NCBI GenBank assembly: GCA_030037525.1
Contig: JASHRC010000199.1
Span: 1 to 45,053, forward strand
Direction: 5' to 3'
DNA: 45,053 nucleotides
DNA from: Candidatus Acidiferrales bacterium
Lineage (GTDB): Bacteria > Acidobacteriota > Terriglobia > Acidiferrales > UBA7541
The position numbers were made by a program, and so were the translations under genes. Positions 43,412-45,053 of the stretch are shown one piece after another. The notes beneath the pieces were generated by a model. That model had not been told where the DNA came from. It worked only from the letters and a program-made list of their open reading frames with translations, and did not search any database. Each line of letters starts with the position of its first letter. The stretch's first letter is position 1.

Positions 43412-44095
43412 ATGGCGATCCGGACCGAGCGCGTCGCCCGGCACTACCAGATGGGCGACGGGCTGGTGCGCGCCGTCGACGACGTCACCATAGAAGTCCG
43501 CCCTGGAGAATTCGTCGCGCTGCTGGGAAGTTCCGGCTCAGGTAAATCCACGCTGCTGAACCTGATAGCGGGCCTTGATCGTCCGACTTCCGGCGCCATC
43601 TTTGCGCAGGATCGAAACCTGGCGGAGATGAGCTCGGAAGATTTGGCCGCCCATCGCAGTCATACCATCGGCATCGTGTTTCAAGCTTTTAACCTCCTGC
43701 CCCGCATGACCCTGGAAGAGAATGTGGAACTCCCCCTGCGCCTTGCCGAAGTAAGCCGCCAGGAGCGCATGGCGCGGGTTCGCGAGGCCATTGAACGCGT
43801 GCGGCTGACGGCCCGCCTGTCGCACCGGCCAGGCGAGCTGTCCGGCGGAGAACAGCAGCGCACCGCGCTGGCGCGCGCGCTGGTGAATCGGCCTTCCATC
43901 CTGCTGGCCGATGAGCCGACCGGCAATCTCGACAGCGCCACAGGAGAGGAAATCATGCGCCTGCTCGGCGAAATCAATCAAACGGGCATGACCATCGTAA
44001 TGGTCACCCACGAACGGCCGTGCGCCGAGCGCTTCGCGAATCGAATCCTGGTGATGAGCGACGGCAAAATCGTAAGCGACGGAGGTACGGCTTGA
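43412..44095 (+). CDS. ABC transporter ATP-binding protein (MacB/LolD type)
   Basis: The 227-residue ATPase has Walker [15 protein letters not shown]-loop [17 protein letters not shown], signature [15 protein letters not shown], Walker [14 protein letters not shown] and the switch His in MVTHE. These match the LolD/MacB/FtsE group that drives mechanotransmission rather than simple transport. The ATG at 43412 has AAAGG upstream; GTG at 43394 and ATG at 43397 are alternatives. Its stop overlaps the permease start. Confidence 0.95.
   Translation: MAIRTERVARHYQMGDGLVRAVDDVTIEVRPGEFVALLGSSGSGKSTLLNLIAGLDRPTSGAIFAQDRNLAEMSSEDLAAHRSHTIGIVFQAFNLLPRMTLEENVELPLRLAEVSRQERMARVREAIERVRLTARLSHRPGELSGGEQQRTALARALVNRPSILLADEPTGNLDSATGEEIMRLLGEINQTGMTIVMVTHERPCAERFANRILVMSDGKIVSDGGTA
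44081..44085 (+). promoter_or_regulatory. Ribosome binding site fixing the permease TTG start
   Basis: A perfect GGAGG six nt before the TTG at 44092. It lies inside the end of the ATPase gene and decides a non-ATG start that would otherwise be missed. Confidence 0.75.
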
Positions 44096-45053
44096 AGACG
44101 CGAGATCTTGCCGAATTGGCCGGTCGTAATCTTCGCGAGGCCTTTCTCCGCAATTCCCTCACGACCATCGGAATCTCAGTGGGGGTCGCATCGCTCGTCG
44201 CCATGCTGTCGCTGGGTGTGGGCTTGCAGGATCTGGCGTCTGATCGCCTGGCGCGCACCGGTCTTTTCGACGCGATCTTTGTGACGCCTCGCTCGGCTGC
44301 AGCGGCCTATCGCGGCTCGTTTCAGCCCGGCGTTTCTCGCGCCCAGCCGCCCAAGCCACTCGATGAAAACGCTCGGCAAGAAATGGCGGCGTTGCCGAAT
44401 GTCGTCGAGGTGTACCCGGACATCCGCTTCCCCATCGAAATCCACTATGCGGGCAGTTCCTATGCAACCGTCGCCGCCGGCGTCACTCCGTCGGCTCGCA
44501 AGGACGGGGCGTTCGAGGGGATGAAGGGTTCGTTCTTTTCGAGCGTCGCTGCCAACGAAACGATCTTGCAGATCGATCTGGCGCGCCAGCTCTCCGATCG
44601 GCCCGATAGCCTGATCGGCAAGGACCTGACGCTGCGTTATGCCGAGCGCCAGCCGTTGCCCGCCGATGTCTCCCGTCCCAGCTCCGCGCCCGACGGCTTT
44701 TCCATCGTGCCAGAAGAGAAGAATCTTCGCATCGTCGGCATCGTGGAAACCGAGCCCGCCGGCGGCATCGGCAGCCTCGGCCGGGGGCGCCTTTTACTGC
44801 CGCTGGAACTCGCACAGACGCTGCGCTCGGCGCAGGCGAACGACCTGCGCGACCTGCTCCGTGATTCGCCGAATCATCACACCTATGAGAGCTTGACGGT
44901 GCGGGTGAACGATCCGCCCAAAGTCAAAGCGGTCGAGGACTCCATCAAGCAGATGGGCTTCGCGGCCTTCTCTTTGCTCGACGCGAGCAAAAGCCTCAGC
45001 CTCGTATTCACGGTGTTCGACCTGTTTCTCGGCATCTTCGGCAGCCTAGCGCT
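44092..45053 (+). CDS. MacB-like ABC transporter permease, N-terminal part (cut by window edge)
   Basis: The open frame runs from a TTG at 44092 (overlapping the ATPase stop as TTGA) to the window end, at least 320 codons. The start [20 protein letters not shown] is the cytosolic segment before the first helix (SLTTIGISVGVASLVAMLSL). A large periplasmic domain follows, with YPDIRFPIEIHY, IGKDLTLRY, and TVRVNDPPKVKAVEDSI, and a second helix begins at SLVFTVFDLFLGIFGSL. This is the MacB_PCD/FtsX layout. With the ATPase it likely forms a tripartite efflux or lipoprotein-type transporter. The C-terminal FtsX core is outside the window. Confidence 0.88.
   Translation, partial: MKTRDLAELAGRNLREAFLRNSLTTIGISVGVASLVAMLSLGVGLQDLASDRLARTGLFDAIFVTPRSAAAAYRGSFQPGVSRAQPPKPLDENARQEMAALPNVVEVYPDIRFPIEIHYAGSSYATVAAGVTPSARKDGAFEGMKGSFFSSVAANETILQIDLARQLSDRPDSLIGKDLTLRYAERQPLPADVSRPSSAPDGFSIVPEEKNLRIVGIVETEPAGGIGSLGRGRLLLPLELAQTLRSAQANDLRDLLRDSPNHHTYESLTVRVNDPPKVKAVEDSIKQMGFAAFSLLDASKSLSLVFTVFDLFLGIFGSLA

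Overview
The window looks like a chromosomal piece of an Acidobacteriota genome. It is GC-rich with tightly packed genes, and it carries three secreted proteins of the 'VWFA-related Acidobacterial domain' type, a long-headed TonB, an MGH1-type glycosidase and a caa3-type oxidase cluster. That assignment is inferred from gene content, since no rRNA or tRNA gene was seen. No phage, insertion sequence, CRISPR array or defence island was found. Most of the window is housekeeping, with some lineage-typical accessory genes.

Layout. (1) 1-4833, minus strand: a catabolic-looking group made of a lactonase-like metallo-hydrolase, a GMC flavoprotein and an SDR dehydrogenase cut by the window edge. Upstream of it is a phytoene-desaturase-like flavoprotein translationally coupled to a 67-residue protein. 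(2) 4955-10563, minus strand: aerobic terminal oxidase genes in the order coxB (with a fused cytochrome c), coxA, coxC, a six-helix membrane protein whose N-terminus resembles subunit IV, and a ctaG with an extra C-terminal domain. (3) 10674-13625, plus strand: a UvrD-type helicase fused to an AddB-like Fe-S nuclease, divergent from the oxidase genes. The shared 110-bp gap carries a CRP/FNR-type palindrome. (4) 13861-17146: three VWFA-domain proteins. (5) 17166-22397, minus strand: ileS-lspA-lgt-rluD, with the third VWFA gene at its end. (6) 22571-25316, plus strand: a TonB-like protein, a secreted hypothetical and a VOC-fold protein. (7) 25288-27948, minus strand: a large glycosidase. (8) 28138-35091: two polytopic membrane proteins of glycosyltransferase-C style flanking proBA (minus), a cold-shock protein with a structured leader, and a PilZ protein. 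(9) 35097-36741, minus strand: msrP-msrQ, periplasmic methionine sulfoxide repair. (10) 36804-41348, minus strand: glnD, glnB and amtB, a compact nitrogen-sensing module. (11) 41634-45053: a secreted tandem-repeat protein, galE (minus) and a MacB-like ABC transporter whose permease runs off the window.

How genes work together. The cox genes encode the membrane core of one heme-copper oxidase plus its copper-delivery factor. LspA and Lgt process lipoproteins. AmtB, the PII protein (with its Tyr51) and GlnD form the ammonium uptake and sensing loop. MsrP and MsrQ form one electron-transfer pair. ProB and ProA make the first two steps of proline synthesis.

I did not find a convincing new multi-gene system. 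The best leads are the regulatory and RNA structures (CRP-like site, csp leader, amtB leader), the flavoprotein/67-residue pair, the helicase-nuclease fusion, the ctaG fusion, the VWFA cluster and the 86-residue repeat protein.
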